Source: Pseudomonas frederiksbergensis | Lineage (GTDB): Bacteria > Pseudomonadota > Gammaproteobacteria > Pseudomonadales > Pseudomonadaceae | Reading direction: 5' to 3' | DNA: 64,000 bases | NCBI RefSeq assembly: GCF_900105495.1 | Contig: NZ_FNTF01000002.1 | Coordinates: 3,464,501-3,528,500, forward strand | In this document: positions 6,982-17,581 of the stretch, piece by piece | Layout: each line of letters opens with the position of its first letter | How positions within the stretch are numbered: the stretch's first letter is position 1 | Made by a program: the position numbers and the translations under genes | The notes under the pieces: generated by a model | The model's database searches: none | Seen by the model: the letters and a program-made list of their open reading frames with translations, nothing else | What the model was told of the DNA's origin: nothing

Positions 6982-8919
6982 ATGGGCCAGACTCGTTTTG
7001 CCAGTGGGCGTCAATTGGATCTGATTTGCCTGGGGCGCCTAGGCGTCGACCTCTATGCACAGCAAGTCGGCGCGCGGCTGGAGGATGTGAGCAGCTTCGC
7101 CAAATACCTCGGCGGATCGTCTGCCAACATCGCTTTCGGCACCGCTCGGCTGGGCCTTAAATCGGCGATGCTGAGCCGGGTAGGGGACGACCACATGGGC
7201 CGCTTTCTCATTGAATCCCTGACCCGCGAAGGTTGCGATGTCCGCGGCATCAAGGTCGATCCGGAGCGCCTGACTGCCATGGTCTTGCTGGGTCTCAAGG
7301 ATCGCGAAACCTTTCCCTTGGTCTTCTACCGCGAAAACTGCGCCGACATGGCGCTGCGGGCCGAAGACATCAGCGAAGCCTTCATCGCTTCCAGCAAAGC
7401 CTTGCTGATCACCGGCACCCATTTCTCCACCGACGGCGTCTACAAGGCGAGCATCCAGGCGCTGGATTACGCCGAGAAGCACAACGTCAAACGGGTGCTG
7501 GACATCGACTATCGCCCGGTTCTGTGGGGCCTGGCTGGCAAGGCCGACGGCGAAACCCGTTTCGTTGCCGACCAGAACGTCAGCTTGCATGTGCAGAAAA
7601 TCCTTCCGCGTTTTGACCTGATCGTCGGCACGGAAGAAGAATTCCTGATTGCCGGTGGCTCCGAAGATTTGCTCACCGCGCTGCGTAATGTGCGGCGCCT
7701 GAGCGCGGCGACCTTGGTGGTCAAGCTCGGCCCGCAAGGTTGCACGGTGATTCACGGAGCGATCCCGGACCGTCTTGAAGACGGCGCCATTTACCCCGGC
7801 GTCCGGGTGGAAGTGTTGAACGTGCTGGGGGCCGGCGATGCCTTCATGTCGGGCTTCCTTGCCGGTTGGCTGGAGGACGCGAGCGACGAGCGCTGCTGCC
7901 AGTTGGCCAATGCCTGTGGCGGCCTGGTGGTGTCGCGCCATGCCTGTGCGCCGGCCATGCCGACCCGCGCCGAACTCGACTATCTATTCAACAGCCCGGT
8001 GCCGATTACCCGGCCGGATCAAGATGCGGTGTTGCAGCGTCTGCATCAGGTCAGCGTGCCGCGCAAACAGTGGAAGCAGCTGTTCATCTTTGCGTTCGAC
8101 CATCGCGGGCAACTGGTGGAGCTGGCGCACAAGGGCGGTCGCGACCTGAGCGCCATCGGCGAACTCAAGCAACTGTTTATCAAGGCTGTGGAACGGGTCG
8201 AAGCCGATTTGCGCGAGCAGGGCGTCGAGGCTGATGTCGGGTTGCTGGCCGATCAACGCTTCGGCCAGGATTCGCTGAACGCCGCCACCGGTCGCGGCTG
8301 GTGGGTGGCGCGTCCGGTGGAAGTGCAGGGTTCGCGGCCATTGGCCTTCGAACATGGGCGCTCCATCGGCAGCAACCTGATCGCCTGGCCGCAGGAGCAA
8401 ATCATCAAGTGCCTGGTGCAATTCCACCCCGACGACGAGCCGCTGCTGCGCCTGGAACAGGAAGCGCAGATCAAGGGTTTGTACCAGGCCTCTCAGGTCA
8501 GCGGTCATGAACTGCTGCTGGAAATCATCCCGCCCAAGGATCATCCGTCGACCCATCCGGACGTGCTGTATCGCGCCCTCAAACGGCTCTACAACCTGGG
8601 CATCTACCCGGCGTGGTGGAAGATCGAAGCGCAGAGCGCCGAGGAGTGGAAGCAACTCGACGAGCTGATCCAGGAACGTGATCCGTACTGCCGAGGCGTG
8701 GTGTTGCTGGGGCTGAATGCACCGGCAGCGGCACTGGCCGAAGGGTTTCAACAGGCCAGCCAGAGCCAGACGTGTCGTGGGTTTGCAGTCGGCCGGACGA
8801 TTTTCCAGGAGCCGAGCCGCGCGTGGATGGCCGGTGAAATCGACGATGAAGCGCTGATCCGTCAGGTGCAGGGCACGTTCGTTGAACTGATCGATGCCTG
8901 GCGCACGGCCCGGAGTTGA
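6982..8919 (+). CDS. iolC: Bifunctional 5-dehydro-2-deoxygluconokinase / DUF2090 aldolase-like protein
   Basis: The product is 645 residues. Residues 1 to about 320 are a PfkB/ribokinase-type kinase (YLGGSSANIAFG near 40, catalytic GAGDAFMSGF near 283), which phosphorylates 5-dehydro-2-deoxy-gluconate. Residues about 330-645 form a DUF2090 domain (FIFAFDHRGQ near 370), an aldolase-like TIM barrel thought to cleave the phosphorylated product to malonate semialdehyde and dihydroxyacetone phosphate, in place of a separate IolJ. No iolJ is seen in the window, which fits a fused kinase-aldolase. The start is ATG 6982 after CAGGAG. It is the first gene of the inositol operon and faces away from iolR. 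Confidence 0.93.
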   Translation: MGQTRFASGRQLDLICLGRLGVDLYAQQVGARLEDVSSFAKYLGGSSANIAFGTARLGLKSAMLSRVGDDHMGRFLIESLTREGCDVRGIKVDPERLTAMVLLGLKDRETFPLVFYRENCADMALRAEDISEAFIASSKALLITGTHFSTDGVYKASIQALDYAEKHNVKRVLDIDYRPVLWGLAGKADGETRFVADQNVSLHVQKILPRFDLIVGTEEEFLIAGGSEDLLTALRNVRRLSAATLVVKLGPQGCTVIHGAIPDRLEDGAIYPGVRVEVLNVLGAGDAFMSGFLAGWLEDASDERCCQLANACGGLVVSRHACAPAMPTRAELDYLFNSPVPITRPDQDAVLQRLHQVSVPRKQWKQLFIFAFDHRGQLVELAHKGGRDLSAIGELKQLFIKAVERVEADLREQGVEADVGLLADQRFGQDSLNAATGRGWWVARPVEVQGSRPLAFEHGRSIGSNLIAWPQEQIIKCLVQFHPDDEPLLRLEQEAQIKGLYQASQVSGHELLLEIIPPKDHPSTHPDVLYRALKRLYNLGIYPAWWKIEAQSAEEWKQLDELIQERDPYCRGVVLLGLNAPAAALAEGFQQASQSQTCRGFAVGRTIFQEPSRAWMAGEIDDEALIRQVQGTFVELIDAWRTARS

Positions 8920-8944
8920 ATATTTTCAATATGTGAACACTGAA

Positions 8945-9038
8945 CCTGTGGGAGTGAGCCTGCTCGCGATAGCGGACAGACAGTCAATATTAAAGTCGCC
9001 TGACACACCGCTATCGCGAGCAGGCTCACTCCCACAGG
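8945..9038. repeat. Perfect inverted REP pair inside the iol operon
   Basis: The 31-base arms CCTGTGGGAGTGAGCCTGCT... (8945-8975) and its exact reverse complement (9008-9038) are separated by 32 bases. The element fills most of the 167-base gap between iolC and iolE. It may modulate mRNA decay or read-through in the operon. Confidence 0.9.
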
Positions 9039-9086
9039 GTTTCGCGCCGCATTCAATGGTTATGTAAAACAATAAAAGGTGCAGCC

Positions 9087-9980
9087 ATGCCCGCTATTCG
9101 AATTGGCATCAACCCGATCTCCTGGAGCAACGACGACCTGCCGTCCCTCGGTGGCGAGACGCCGCTGAGCACCGCCCTGAGCGAAGGCAAGGAAATCGGC
9201 TACGAAGGTTTCGAACTCAACGGCAAATTCCCCAAGGACGCCAAAGGTGTCGGCGACGTACTGCGCCCTTATGACCTGGCGCTGGTGTCCGGCTGGTATT
9301 CCAGCCGTCTGGCCCGCCGCTCGGTGGCCGAAGAAATTGATGCCATTGGCAGCCATGTCGAGCTGCTGGCCAAAAACGGCGCCAAGGTGCTGGTGTACGG
9401 CGAAGTCGCCGACTCCATTCAAGGCCAGCGCATTCCGTTGGTGGAACGCCCGCGATTTCACACCGAACACGCCTGGCAGGAATACGCCGACAAGCTCACC
9501 GAACTGGCGCGCTTCACCTTGTCCCAAGGCGTGCGCCTGGCCTACCACCATCACATGGGCGCCTACGTCGAATCCCCGGCCGACATCGACAAATTGATGG
9601 CGCTGACCGGCAGTGAAGTCGGCCTGCTGTTTGATTCGGGCCATTGCTACATGGGTGGCGGCGAACCGTTGCAGGTGCTGCGCAAACACATCGAACGCAT
9701 CTGCCACGTGCATTTCAAGGACGTGCGCAAACCGGTGGTGCAACTGGCGCGCAACAACCTGTGGAGTTTCCCGGACTGCATCATCAACGGCACCTTCACT
9801 GTGCCCGGCGATGGTGACATCGACTTCGGCGCCTTGCTCGACGTGCTGCTGGCAGCCGGTTACCACGGCTGGCTGGTGGTCGAAGCGGAACAGGACCCGG
9901 CAGTGGCGCCCAGTTATGTCTACGCCAAAAAAGGCTACGACACCTTGCGTGCGCTGCTCGACGAGAGGGTTGCGATATGA
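9087..9980 (+). CDS. iolE: myo-Inosose-2 dehydratase
   Basis: The 297-residue TIM-barrel protein removes water from scyllo-inosose to give 3D-(3,5/4)-trihydroxycyclohexane-1,2-dione. Family features are the N-terminus IGINPISWSNDD and the metal-binding residues in AYHHHMGAYVE, LLFDSGHCYMGG, HVHFKDVR and the C-terminal VVEAEQDP. The length is normal for IolE. Its stop overlaps the iolB start by four bases (ATGA), so the two are translationally coupled. An AAAGGTGCAGCC ribosome site precedes the ATG. Confidence 0.96.
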   Translation: MPAIRIGINPISWSNDDLPSLGGETPLSTALSEGKEIGYEGFELNGKFPKDAKGVGDVLRPYDLALVSGWYSSRLARRSVAEEIDAIGSHVELLAKNGAKVLVYGEVADSIQGQRIPLVERPRFHTEHAWQEYADKLTELARFTLSQGVRLAYHHHMGAYVESPADIDKLMALTGSEVGLLFDSGHCYMGGGEPLQVLRKHIERICHVHFKDVRKPVVQLARNNLWSFPDCIINGTFTVPGDGDIDFGALLDVLLAAGYHGWLVVEAEQDPAVAPSYVYAKKGYDTLRALLDERVAI

Positions 9981-10786
9981 GCCTGCTGGTCAAAAGCAAC
10001 GCCCGTGGCCGGACCATGGTCGAGCTGGGGAAAGGTGAATTGGAATACGTCGGCTTCGCCGCTTATCGCTTGAGTCTGGGCGAGACCTTGCCGGTGTCGG
10101 CCGGTGATAAGGAACTGTGCCTGGTGCTGCTCAGTGGCCGGGTCAGCATCAAGGGTGAAGCGCCGGGGCAGGGGGCGTTCGACTGGGACAACATCGGCGA
10201 TCGTCAGTCTGTGTTCGAAGACAAATCCCCGTTCGCCGCGTACTTGCCACCGGGCAGTCAGGCGCAAGTGGTCGCGCTCAGCGATGTGCAAATCGCTGTT
10301 TGCGCCGCGCCCGGTTCAACGAGCAATGGCCTCGGCCCGCGGCTGATCAAACCCGACGCAATGAAGCGCAGCGTGCGCGGCAAAGGCGCCAACACCCGTT
10401 ACGTCTGCGACATTCTGCCGGACACCGAGCCGGCCCATTCGCTGCTGGTGGTGGAAGTGCGCACGCCGTCCGGGCACTCGTCGAGCTACCCGCCGCACAA
10501 GCACGACACCGACGATTTGCCGCACCAGAGTTTTCTCGAAGAAACCTATTACCACCAGATCAACCCGCCCCAGGGCTTCGTGTTCCAGCGGGTGTACACC
10601 GACGATCGCAGCATCGATCAGGCCATGGCCGTGGAAAACAGCGACCTCGTGGTTGTACCCAAAGGCTATCACCCGGTCAGCGTGCCGTACGGCTACGAGT
10701 CGTACTACCTGAACGTGATGGCCGGACCCAAACGCGTCTGGCAGTTCCATAACGATCCGCAGCACAGTTGGCTGATGGATCTCTGA
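9977..10786 (+). CDS. iolB: 5-Deoxy-glucuronate isomerase
   Basis: The 269-residue bicupin converts 5-deoxy-D-glucuronate to 5-dehydro-2-deoxy-D-gluconate, after IolD and before the IolC kinase. The C-terminal cupin has the metal-binding pattern HKHD ... EETYYHQ and a late GYHPV segment. The start codon overlaps the iolE stop. The substrate-side neighbours iolE, iolA and iolD make the assignment firm. Confidence 0.96.
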   Translation: MSLLVKSNARGRTMVELGKGELEYVGFAAYRLSLGETLPVSAGDKELCLVLLSGRVSIKGEAPGQGAFDWDNIGDRQSVFEDKSPFAAYLPPGSQAQVVALSDVQIAVCAAPGSTSNGLGPRLIKPDAMKRSVRGKGANTRYVCDILPDTEPAHSLLVVEVRTPSGHSSSYPPHKHDTDDLPHQSFLEETYYHQINPPQGFVFQRVYTDDRSIDQAMAVENSDLVVVPKGYHPVSVPYGYESYYLNVMAGPKRVWQFHNDPQHSWLMDL

Positions 10787-10816
10787 ATTCCAACCTCTGC
10801 ACGGAGAACACGATCA

Positions 10817-12319
10817 ATGAGCAACGCCCCGATCATCGGCCACTACATCCACGGTCAAGTGCAAGACAGCAGCAGCGAACGGTTCGGCAACGTTTTCAAC
10901 CCGGCCACCGGCAGCATTCAGGCACGCGTCGGGCTGGCCAGCCAGAAGACCGTCGACGAAGCGGTCGCCTCGGCCCTGAAAGCCTTTCCGGCCTGGTCCG
11001 AACAATCGTCCCTGCGCCGTTCGCGGGTGATGTTCAAGTTCAAGGAATTGCTCGACCAACATCACGATGAGCTGGCCGAAATCATCAGCCGCGAACACGG
11101 CAAAGTGTTTTCCGACGCCAAGGGCGAAGTCACCCGGGGCATCGAAATCGTCGAGTACGCCTGCGGTGCGCCGAACCTGCTGAAAACCGAGTTCAGCGAC
11201 AACATCGGTGGCGGCATCGATAACTGGAACCTGCGTCAACCGCTGGGCGTGTGCGCTGGCGTGACGCCGTTCAACTTCCCGGTGATGGTGCCGCTGTGGA
11301 TGATCCCGCTGGCGCTGATCACCGGTAACTGCTTCATCCTCAAACCGTCTGAGCGCGACCCGTCCGCCAGTGTGCTGATGGCCCGTCTGTTGAGCGAAGC
11401 CGGTTTGCCGGACGGTGTGTTCAACGTGGTCCAGGGCGACAAGACTGCCGTCGACGCGTTGCTGCAACACCCGGACATCGAGGCGATTTCCTTTGTCGGC
11501 TCGACGCCGATTGCCGAGTACATCCACCAGCAAGCCACCTCCCGCGGCAAGCGTGTGCAGGCGCTGGGCGGGGCGAAGAATCACATGATCGTCATGCCGG
11601 ATGCGGATCTGGATCAAGCGGCGGATGCCTTGATCGGCGCGGCTTACGGCTCGGCCGGCGAGCGCTGCATGGCGATTTCGATTGCCGTGGCGGTGGGCGA
11701 TGTCGGCGATCAGTTGATTGCCAAACTGCTGCCGCGTATCGATCAACTGAAAGTCGGCAATGGCTTGAAGGCTGACAGTGACATGGGGCCGCTGGTGACC
11801 GCCGAGCACAAGGCCAAAGTCGAAGGTTTCATCGACGAAGGCGTGGCCCAGGGCGCGCAGCTGATTGTCGATGGTCGCAACTTCAAGGTGCCGGGCGCCG
11901 AAAACGGCTTTTTTGTCGGCGCGACACTGTTCGATAACGTCACGACCGAGATGAGCATCTACCAACAGGAAATTTTCGGCCCGGTGCTGGGCATCGTTCG
12001 GGTGCCGGACTTCGCCAGTGCCGTCGCGTTGATCAACGCCCATGAGTTCGGCAACGGCGTGTCCTGTTTCACCCGCGATGGCGGCATCGCCCGGGCCTTC
12101 GCCCGCACGATCAAGGTCGGCATGGTCGGCATCAACGTGCCGATTCCGGTGCCGATGGCCTGGCATTCTTTCGGCGGCTGGAAGCGCTCGCTGTTTGGCG
12201 ATCACCACGCTTACGGCGAGGAAGGCATTCGCTTCTACAGCCGCTACAAAAGCGTGATGCAGCGCTGGCCCGACAGCATTGCCAAGGGCCCTGAATTCAG
12301 CATGCCGACGGCCAACTAA
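10817..12319 (+). CDS. iolA: CoA-acylating methylmalonate/malonate-semialdehyde dehydrogenase
   Basis: The 500-residue aldehyde dehydrogenase oxidises malonate semialdehyde to acetyl-CoA and CO2 with NAD+ and CoA. The catalytic Cys is residue 284 ([11 protein letters not shown]). The substrate-binding start [15 protein letters not shown] and the MmsA-type tail [15 protein letters not shown] are present; the Glu general base of ordinary ALDHs is replaced by the KNHMIV segment typical of this CoA-dependent branch. It lies 30 bases after iolB. MmsA of valine catabolism is closely related, but the iol position favours iolA. Confidence 0.95.
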   Translation: MSNAPIIGHYIHGQVQDSSSERFGNVFNPATGSIQARVGLASQKTVDEAVASALKAFPAWSEQSSLRRSRVMFKFKELLDQHHDELAEIISREHGKVFSDAKGEVTRGIEIVEYACGAPNLLKTEFSDNIGGGIDNWNLRQPLGVCAGVTPFNFPVMVPLWMIPLALITGNCFILKPSERDPSASVLMARLLSEAGLPDGVFNVVQGDKTAVDALLQHPDIEAISFVGSTPIAEYIHQQATSRGKRVQALGGAKNHMIVMPDADLDQAADALIGAAYGSAGERCMAISIAVAVGDVGDQLIAKLLPRIDQLKVGNGLKADSDMGPLVTAEHKAKVEGFIDEGVAQGAQLIVDGRNFKVPGAENGFFVGATLFDNVTTEMSIYQQEIFGPVLGIVRVPDFASAVALINAHEFGNGVSCFTRDGGIARAFARTIKVGMVGINVPIPVPMAWHSFGGWKRSLFGDHHAYGEEGIRFYSRYKSVMQRWPDSIAKGPEFSMPTAN

Positions 12320-12344
12320 TTCACCTGTGCGGAGAACAACAATA

Positions 12345-13166
12345 ATGAGCAAGCCCCTGCGTTTCGCCCTGAACCGTATGGTCGCCCCACGTTTGTCCCT
12401 GCCCGCGTTCATCGAGCTGGCGGTGACCCTCAAGGCCGACGCCATCGAAATTCGCAACGACCTTAAAGGCGTCGAGATCGAAGACGGCACCGCCCCCGAG
12501 CGCGTCCGTGAGTTGTGCGCCGCCAAAGGCATCACGGTGCTGTCGATCAACGCGCTGTATCCGTTTGATGTGTGGAATGACGAGCGCCGTGCGCACGCCT
12601 TGAAGCTGGCCGCTTATGCCCGTGATTGCGGCGCCCGAGGGCTGGTCATGTGCCCGCTCAACGACCGTGCCGACCCGCGTACCGAGGCCGCACGTGCTTC
12701 GGGCCTGCGCACGGCGTTGACTGAACTGGCGCCGATCCTGCGCGATCACGGCATCCTCGGTTTCATCGAACCGCTGGGTTTCGAAGAGTGCTCGTTGCGG
12801 CGCAAACGCACGGCGGTCGACGCGATCAAGGCCATCGGTGGGCTGGATGTGTTCCGTCTGGTGCATGACACCTTTCACCATCACTTGGCCAGCGAACATG
12901 AATTCTTCCCCGAGCTGACCGGGCTGGTGCACATCTCCGGCGTCGAAGATGCCGAGGCGCCACTGGCGACAATCCGCGACGGCCATCGGGTGCTGGTGGG
13001 CGAGGGCGATATCCTCGGCAACGCGGCGCAGATCGAGACCTTGCTCGCTACTGGCTACAGCGGCTACCTGTCGTTCGAGCCGTTCGCCGACAGCGTCCAT
13101 GGCCTGGCGGATATCCAGACGGCGATTGGCGCGAGTATGGATCACCTGCAGAAATCCCAAGGTTAA
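12345..13166 (+). CDS. iolI: Sugar phosphate isomerase/epimerase, inosose isomerase (IolI-like)
   Basis: The 273-residue xylose-isomerase-like TIM barrel keeps the metal-binding set seen in Bacillus IolI: Glu in FIEPLGFEECS, Asp in LVHDTFHHHL, His in LVHISGVED and Glu in LSFEPF. IolI interconverts scyllo-inosose and 1-keto-D-chiro-inositol, letting D-chiro-inositol enter the pathway. The start is ATG 12345 with GGAGAACAAC upstream; the longer frame overlaps the iolA end. IolH and other barrel proteins are similar, so the exact reaction is inferred. Confidence 0.85.
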   Translation: MSKPLRFALNRMVAPRLSLPAFIELAVTLKADAIEIRNDLKGVEIEDGTAPERVRELCAAKGITVLSINALYPFDVWNDERRAHALKLAAYARDCGARGLVMCPLNDRADPRTEAARASGLRTALTELAPILRDHGILGFIEPLGFEECSLRRKRTAVDAIKAIGGLDVFRLVHDTFHHHLASEHEFFPELTGLVHISGVEDAEAPLATIRDGHRVLVGEGDILGNAAQIETLLATGYSGYLSFEPFADSVHGLADIQTAIGASMDHLQKSQG

Positions 13167-13173
13167 TGGAGAA

Positions 13174-13283
13174 CCCTGTGGGAGCGGGCTTGCCCGCGAT
13201 GGCGGCAGCACATTCAACATTGATGTGTCAGGTAGATCGCTATCGCGGGCAAGTCGGGTCGCCGCACTGCCGCTCCCACAGTT
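13174..13283. repeat. Inverted REP pair inside the iol operon
   Basis: The left arm CTGTGGGAGCGGGCTTGCCC and the right arm GCTATCGCGGGCAAGTCGGG...GCCGCTCCCACAG face each other; the right arm carries an insertion that splits it. The pair lies in the 168-base gap between iolI and iolD. Confidence 0.85.
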
Positions 13284-13334
13284 GATCGCATTCAACAGCC
13301 CACACCGGATTTAGCTTCAAAGGAAGGTGCAAGC

Positions 13335-15266
13335 ATGACCACAACAAGACTGACCATGGCCCAGGCCCTGGTGAAATTCCTCGATAACCAGTACATCGAG
13401 GTCGATGGGGTCCAGAGCAAATTCATCGCCGGGATCTTTACCATTTTCGGCCACGGTAATGTGCTGGGCCTGGGGCAAGCCCTGGAACAGGACAGCGGCG
13501 ACCTGATCGTCCATCAGGGGCGCAACGAGCAAGGCATGGCCCACGCGGCCATCGGTTTCGCCAAGCAACACCTGCGGCGCAAGATCTACGCCTGCTCCTC
13601 ATCGGTAGGGCCGGGCGCGGCGAACATGCTGACCGCCGCCGCGACGGCGACCGCCAACCGTATTCCCTTGCTGCTGTTGCCCGGCGACGTTTATGCCTGC
13701 CGCCAGCCAGACCCGGTGCTGCAACAGATCGAACAGTTCCACGACCTGAGCATCAGCACCAACGACGCGTTCAAAGCCGTGAGCAAATACTGGGACCGTA
13801 TCAACCGTCCCGAGCAACTCATGACGGCGGCGATCCACGCTATGCGCGTGCTCACCGACCCTGCCGAAACCGGCGCGGTGACCCTGGCCTTGCCACAAGA
13901 TGTGCAAGCCGAGGCCTACGAATACCCCGATTATTTCCTGCAAAAACGCGTGCACCGCATCGAGCGTCGTCCGGCGACAGAAGCGATGCTCGGTGATGCG
14001 CTGGCGCTGTTCAAAGGCAAGCGCAAGCCGCTGATCATTTGCGGTGGCGGGGTCAGATACTCCGGTGCCAATGCCGCGTTGCAGGCGTTTGCCGAGCGCT
14101 TCGATATTCCCTTCGCCGAAACCCAGGCCGGCAAGAGTGCGGTGGTGTCCAGTCACCCGCTGAACGTCGGCGGCATTGGCGAAACCGGTTGCCTGGCGGC
14201 GAATCTGTTGGCCAAAGACGCGGATCTGATCATCGGCATCGGCACCCGCTACAGCGATTTCACCACCGCGTCGAAATCCCTGTTCCAGCACCCCGACGTG
14301 CAATTTCTCAATCTGAACATCAGCCCCTGCGATGCCTTGAAACTCGACGGCGTGCAGCTGCTGGCGGATGCCAGAGTCGGCTTGCAAGCCTTGGCTGAAG
14401 CCTTGGGCGATTATCGTTCTGCGTGGGGCGATCAACCGCGTCAGGCCAAGGCGCAACTGGACGAGGAAGTCGACCGCCTCTATCAGGTCGAATACCAGAG
14501 CAAAGACTTCATCCCGGAAATCAACGACCACATGGACCCGACGGTGCTGCGCGAATTCATCGAGCTGACCGGTTCCTGCCTGACCCAGAGCCGCGTGCTC
14601 GGCGTGCTCAACGAAACCCTCGCCGATGACGCCGTGATCGTCGCCGCCGCCGGCAGTTTGCCTGGTGACTTGCAGCGCAGCTGGCGCAGCAAGGGCGTGA
14701 ACACCTATCACGTCGAGTACGGCTATTCCTGCATGGGTTACGAGGTCAACGCCGCACTGGGCGTGAAACTCGCCGAGCCGGATCGCGAGGTCTATGCGCT
14801 GGTCGGCGATGGCTCTTACATGATGCTGCATTCGGAACTGGCGACCTCGATTCAGGAGCGACGCAAGATCAACGTGGTCCTGCTGGACAACATGACCTTC
14901 GGTTGCATCAACAACCTGCAGATGGGCAACGGCATGGACAGCTTCGGCACCGAGTTCCGGTTCCGCAACCCGGAAACCGGCAAGCTCGACGGCGGGTTCG
15001 TGCCGGTGGATTTCGCCATGAGCGCGGCGGCTTATGGCTGCAAGACCTACAAGGTGCACACCGTTGAAGAGTTGCAAGCCGCATTGGCCGATGCGCGCTT
15101 GCAGACGGTGTCGACGCTGATCGACATCAAGGTCCTGCCCAAAACCATGATTCATGGCTACCTGTCGTGGTGGCGAGTCGGCGTGGCGCAAGTCTCCACC
15201 AGCGCTCGCACCGATGCGGTGGCCAAGACCCTGAATGAACGACTGGCAAAGGCCCGTCAGTACTGA
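13335..15266 (+). CDS. iolD: 3D-(3,5/4)-trihydroxycyclohexane-1,2-dione hydrolase
   Basis: The 643-residue thiamine-diphosphate enzyme opens the cyclohexanedione ring to 5-deoxy-D-glucuronate. The N-terminal domain holds the activating Glu ([13 protein letters not shown], near residue 62). The central domain is around 220-350, and the C-terminal ThDP/Mg motif GDGSYMML starts near 491 and runs to [12 protein letters not shown]. An AAGGAAGGTGCAAGC ribosome site precedes the ATG. The length and position match IolD. A very long antisense open frame over this gene is a composition artefact. Confidence 0.96.
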   Translation: MTTTRLTMAQALVKFLDNQYIEVDGVQSKFIAGIFTIFGHGNVLGLGQALEQDSGDLIVHQGRNEQGMAHAAIGFAKQHLRRKIYACSSSVGPGAANMLTAAATATANRIPLLLLPGDVYACRQPDPVLQQIEQFHDLSISTNDAFKAVSKYWDRINRPEQLMTAAIHAMRVLTDPAETGAVTLALPQDVQAEAYEYPDYFLQKRVHRIERRPATEAMLGDALALFKGKRKPLIICGGGVRYSGANAALQAFAERFDIPFAETQAGKSAVVSSHPLNVGGIGETGCLAANLLAKDADLIIGIGTRYSDFTTASKSLFQHPDVQFLNLNISPCDALKLDGVQLLADARVGLQALAEALGDYRSAWGDQPRQAKAQLDEEVDRLYQVEYQSKDFIPEINDHMDPTVLREFIELTGSCLTQSRVLGVLNETLADDAVIVAAAGSLPGDLQRSWRSKGVNTYHVEYGYSCMGYEVNAALGVKLAEPDREVYALVGDGSYMMLHSELATSIQERRKINVVLLDNMTFGCINNLQMGNGMDSFGTEFRFRNPETGKLDGGFVPVDFAMSAAAYGCKTYKVHTVEELQAALADARLQTVSTLIDIKVLPKTMIHGYLSWWRVGVAQVSTSARTDAVAKTLNERLAKARQY

Positions 15267-15305
15267 TTGCCCTGAACGAACAACAACAAATCTAGGAGTC
15301 ATTAA

Positions 15306-16316
<1,011 letters not shown>

Positions 16317-16327
16317 CCCCCGGTAAT

Positions 16328-16358
16328 GATCGTTCCCACGCAGAGCGTGGGAACGATC
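16328..16358. repeat. Short form of the GATCGTTCCCACGC repeat
   Basis: The 31-base hairpin GATCGTTCCCACGC-AGA-GCGTGGGAACGATC is perfect. It consists only of the outer arms of the roughly 110-base repeat family found whole at 36147, 44292 and 57863. It lies between iolG and the second dehydrogenase gene. Confidence 0.9.
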
Positions 16359-16372
16359 ATCAGGAGAACAAT

Positions 16373-17425
16373 ATGCGTATCGGACTTGTCGGTTACGGCC
16401 ATGGCGGCCGGTTTTTCCATGCTCCGCTGATCAGCAGTTTGCCGGCGGCGACGTTCGTGGGTGTGGTCACCCGTTCAGCGGAGCGCCGACAGTTGCTGGC
16501 GGCCGAGTACCCTGGGGTGCCGGCGTTCGACAGCATCGGCCAACTGGTGGAGGCCGGGATCGATGTGCTGGTGGTGTCGACGCCACTCAAGGGCCGCCCG
16601 GCATTGGTGCTCGATGGCATTGAACACGGTTTAGCGGTGGTCAGCGACAAACCGTTTGCGGCCGATGCGCAACAGGCGCAAACCCTGATCACCATGGCCG
16701 AGCGCCAGGGCGTGCAGCTCAGCGTCTACCAGAACCGGCGCTGGGATTCGGACTTCCTGACTGTGCGCAAACTCATCGAATCCGGTGCGCTGGGCCAGGT
16801 GACCCGTTTCGAATCGCGGATCGAGCGTTACTCGCCGCAGGCGGTGAACAACGGCAGTGGCGGTGGTTTCCTGCGTGATCTCGGTAGCCATCTGGTGGAT
16901 CAGGCGTTGCTGTTGTTCGGCCCGGTGACACGGGTCTACGCCGAACTGGATTACCTGGAAAAAGGCCAGGTTTTCGATAACGGCTTCTTTATGTCACTGA
17001 CCCACGCCAGTGGCGTCACCTCCCACCTGGGTGGCAGTTGCCTGCAAAACACCCCTGGCCCGCGCTTTCGGGTGACCGGCAGCCAAGGCTGTTACAGCGT
17101 CGATGGCCTGGACGGGCAAGAAGCATCGGCGCTCGCCGGGCTCTCGCCGAAAACCGAAGGTGAGCGCTGGGGCGTTGAAGAGCATCGCCGTTGGGGCTGG
17201 TTCGAGCAGGGCGAAGTGCGCGAGCGGGTTCCTTCCGAGCGCGGCTGCTGGAATCAGTTCTATTTACAGCTACAAACCGCGTTGCAGAGCGGTGGCCCAC
17301 TGCCCGTGGATGCCCGTGATGCACTGGCGACCACCCGCGTGCTAGACGCTGCGCGACTGAGTGCCGAGCGGCATCAGGCGGTGGAATTGAGCCCGTTCAA
17401 GAGTCATGGAATAAAATTAGAATAA
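16373..17425 (+). CDS. Second Gfo/Idh/MocA oxidoreductase, probably scyllo-inositol dehydrogenase
   Basis: The 350-residue protein has an N-terminal Rossmann motif (IGLVGYGHGGRFFHAPL), the SDKPFA segment near residue 96 and YQNRRWDSDFLTVRKL near 120. That last motif is typical of the NADP-dependent branch that includes Bacillus IolW/YvaA and E. coli YdgJ-type enzymes. The catalytic region is FLRDLGSHLVDQALLLFG. In this setting it probably links scyllo-inositol to scyllo-inosose. It follows iolG in the same direction after a 56-base gap containing a hairpin, with AGGAGAACAAT before the ATG. Confidence 0.85.
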   Translation: MRIGLVGYGHGGRFFHAPLISSLPAATFVGVVTRSAERRQLLAAEYPGVPAFDSIGQLVEAGIDVLVVSTPLKGRPALVLDGIEHGLAVVSDKPFAADAQQAQTLITMAERQGVQLSVYQNRRWDSDFLTVRKLIESGALGQVTRFESRIERYSPQAVNNGSGGGFLRDLGSHLVDQALLLFGPVTRVYAELDYLEKGQVFDNGFFMSLTHASGVTSHLGGSCLQNTPGPRFRVTGSQGCYSVDGLDGQEASALAGLSPKTEGERWGVEEHRRWGWFEQGEVRERVPSERGCWNQFYLQLQTALQSGGPLPVDARDALATTRVLDAARLSAERHQAVELSPFKSHGIKLE

Positions 17426-17461
17426 AATTCTAAAATGAGTTGATATAGAAATTATATTCTA
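17417..17461. promoter_or_regulatory. Candidate IolR operators before the inositol transporter
   Basis: Two A+T-rich palindromes lie just after the dehydrogenase stop. One is TTAGAAT-AAA-ATTCTAA (17417-17433), a perfect 7-base repeat. The other is TAGAA-ATTATA-TTCTA (17446-17461), which has the same GAA-N6-TTC spacing as the site before iolC. They stand about 120-165 bases before the binding-protein gene, suggesting a separate transporter promoter under the same regulator. Confidence 0.5.
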
Positions 17462-17581
17462 ATAGAGTCATTTCCAGCGACCTGCCTCGCCACCTGTTTC
17501 AACCCTTTTCCCGCTTGCCTGCTTACTGAAATCGTCACGCCTCATCCATAAAACCAACAAGAATGTGGAGAAAGACTTTTC

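Noticed and set aside
10814..12550. Antisense open frame of 578 codons opposite iolA
   Set aside because: iolA has its catalytic motifs on the plus strand; the antisense product has none.
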